Positions 4,903 through 6,009 of a stretch of DNA of 6,009 nt are shown in pieces (positions within the stretch are counted from its first letter, which is position 1; each line of letters opens with the position of its first letter). The stretch lies in assembly GCA_018817245.1 (NCBI GenBank), contig JAHIUG010000083.1, positions 1-6,009 of the forward strand. The letters are read 5' to 3'. The translations under genes and the position numbers were made by a program. The notes below the pieces were generated by a model, which did not search any database, was not told the DNA's origin, and was given only the letters and a program-made list of their open reading frames with translations. This DNA comes from Patescibacteria group bacterium (lineage in GTDB: Bacteria; Patescibacteriota; Patescibacteriia; 2-12-FULL-60-25).

Positions 4903-5940
4903 ATGGCCCGTCTACGACACATCCTGCGAGCAGATCAGTTTGATCGGTTTTTCTTGGATCGCATGGAAGCTTTGACCAATCGGATTCGGATGGTTCGGAA
5001 AAGCACCAAGGGTGCGATTTGGCTCAAGAGCTTGTTCCCAGATCGTGCTGGTATGCTGTATTTCAAACAAGCATCAACCAGGACAAGGGTCTCATTCCAG
5101 AGAGCCTTACAGATGCTTGGAGTGGATATCATCAAAATCCTTGATGCAACCACTTCCTCAGAAATCAAAGGTGAATCTGATTGGGATTCGATCAGAACTC
5201 AATCTTCATACGTGGATGTCATCGTTATGCGTGTGAATGACAAGGGTTTTGCTGCACGCATGGCCGAGCATCTGGATGGCACCCCTCGACCCGTGCCTGT
5301 CATCAATGGCGGTTCAGGTCCGGATGAGCATCCCACGCAGGCTTTGCTGGACGACTACACGCTCCGTCGTTCTTTCAAAGAATACGGCGGTATCGATGGT
5401 ATGACCATTGCGCTCGTCGGAGATCTCAAGCGCGGACGAACTGTACGTTCACTCGCTCAGCTTATGCAACACTATAAGGATGTGAAACTTCTTCTGGTTT
5501 CTCCACCTGAGTTTGCCATGGAGACCGACATCATCGAGTTTCTAGAGGATAAGGCAATTGCGTATCAAATCACTGATGAATTCGATCTGGCAGTGGAAGA
5601 GGCTGATGCTGTCTACCTGACTCGTATTCAGAAAGAGCATGATGCAGGCGGCGAGTCTGGCGGCGTGGACGTCTCTAGATTCTGCTTTACTGAACGGCAT
5701 CTCAAGATTCTGAAACCGCAAGGCATTGTGATGCATCCTCTTCCTCGAGTAGAGGAGTTGGATTACAGATGTGATGCTGATCCGCGCGTCAAAATTTGGC
5801 GTCAAGAGCGTAACGGAATGTTTGTGCGAACCGCGCTTCTCTACCGCATCATGAGCGAGCAAAAGCTCGAGAAGAAGTGGAAAGGCGAATTGCCCAAACA
5901 CATGCAGGATCCGCTGTGGGTTTTGCCTGAGATGGAATAG
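4903..5940 (+). CDS. pyrB: Aspartate carbamoyltransferase catalytic chain
   Basis: This 345-aa protein, from the Shine-Dalgarno-backed ATG, joins carbamoyl phosphate and aspartate in the first committed step of pyrimidine synthesis, in the cytoplasm, normally as a trimer. Motifs aligned by hand to the E. coli chain are the carbamoyl-phosphate loop STRTR (58-62), the 80s-loop equivalents S85 and K89 in SSEIKGE, R110 (R105), HPTQ (143-146), R179 (R167) in GDLKRGRTVRSL, R241 and Q243 (R229, Q231) in TRIQ, and HPLP (278-281). HPTQALLD and HPLP favour ATCase over ornithine carbamoyltransferase, which has HCLP. It is about 34 residues longer than E. coli PyrB, with an insert after the TRIQ motif (about 246-262) and a basic C-terminal tail (about 318-345). 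Oddities: E. coli E50 and R234 correspond to Q56 and H246, and RTVHSL reads RTVRSL. GC content looks higher than in its neighbours in sampled lines. No pyrI or other pyr gene is in view. A diverged paralogue with another substrate is possible but less likely. Confidence 0.9.
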   Translation: MARLRHILRADQFDRFFLDRMEALTNRIRMVRKSTKGAIWLKSLFPDRAGMLYFKQASTRTRVSFQRALQMLGVDIIKILDATTSSEIKGESDWDSIRTQSSYVDVIVMRVNDKGFAARMAEHLDGTPRPVPVINGGSGPDEHPTQALLDDYTLRRSFKEYGGIDGMTIALVGDLKRGRTVRSLAQLMQHYKDVKLLLVSPPEFAMETDIIEFLEDKAIAYQITDEFDLAVEEADAVYLTRIQKEHDAGGESGGVDVSRFCFTERHLKILKPQGIVMHPLPRVEELDYRCDADPRVKIWRQERNGMFVRTALLYRIMSEQKLEKKWKGELPKHMQDPLWVLPEME

Positions 5941-5978
5941 TTCTTTTTTCTCTAACGCAGGCTAAAGACCTCTGCTAC

Positions 5979-6006
5979 AAAGACCGATTCACGTCGGTCT
6001 TTTTTT
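5979..6006 (+). terminator. Intrinsic terminator of pyrB
   Basis: AAAGACCGA (5979-5987) pairs perfectly with TCGGTCTTT (5994-6002) around a 6-nt loop TTCACG, followed by a T-run to 6006. It lies about 40 nt after the TAG stop and marks pyrB as the end of its transcription unit. Confidence 0.92.
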
Positions 6007-6009
6007 GTA

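Noticed and set aside
5542..5901. 119-aa minus-strand open frame
   Set aside because: It lies entirely antisense within pyrB, whose motifs are unambiguous; no recognisable domain and no start signal.
4903..5940. Ornithine carbamoyltransferase (argF) identity
   Set aside because: The protein has HPTQALLD and MHPLP typical of ATCase and lacks the HCLP and SMG motifs of ornithine carbamoyltransferases.

Overview
The window looks like a chromosomal segment of an uncultivated Candidate Phyla Radiation (Patescibacteria) bacterium, perhaps from the Parcubacteria or a related group. That placement is an inference. It rests on the protein style (a secreted protein with NBR1-type Ig domains fused to a SpoIID/LytB domain, and a small bacterial-PH membrane protein next to ruvB), on most genes lacking a Shine-Dalgarno sequence, and on short intergenic regions full of simple repeats and imperfect palindromes. 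The code is standard: all ORFs end in TAA or TAG, and no reassigned stop is needed.

Layout from left to right. Positions 1-99 (minus) are the first 33 codons of a probable polysaccharide flippase that runs off the left edge. Positions 100-273 form a divergent intergenic region with an octamer tandem array (two identical 40-bp blocks) and a candidate promoter. Positions 274-2526 (plus) encode a 750-aa secreted protein: signal peptide, three tandem NBR1-like Ig domains and a C-terminal SpoIID/LytB domain. Positions 2545-2650 hold an imperfect palindromic element between convergent genes that looks like a two-way terminator. A minus-strand group follows, transcribed from right to left: ruvB (4779-3757), an 84-aa two-helix membrane protein (3654-3400) and a 194-aa bacterial-PH-domain membrane protein (3235-2651). 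The gap between the last two carries a 99-bp cloverleaf-like palindrome and a TACGAAT repeat cluster. From 4780 a divergent intergenic region leads to a plus-strand aspartate carbamoyltransferase gene (pyrB, 4903-5940), which has the only strong Shine-Dalgarno sequence in the window and a textbook intrinsic terminator at the right edge.

Functional links. The flippase and the SpoIID-type protein are both envelope functions, but they are divergently transcribed. RuvB (Holliday-junction branch migration) shares a direction with two membrane proteins of unknown role; co-transcription is plausible but the gaps are about 100-165 bp. PyrB is a stand-alone gene with no other pyrimidine gene in view.

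I see no mobile-element gene, CRISPR array, tRNA, rRNA or toxin/defence cassette, and no clearly new multi-gene system. The most interesting features are the three kinds of intergenic repeat, the unusual SpoIID fusion with altered motifs, and an ATCase that appears to have lost both partners of a known interdomain salt bridge.
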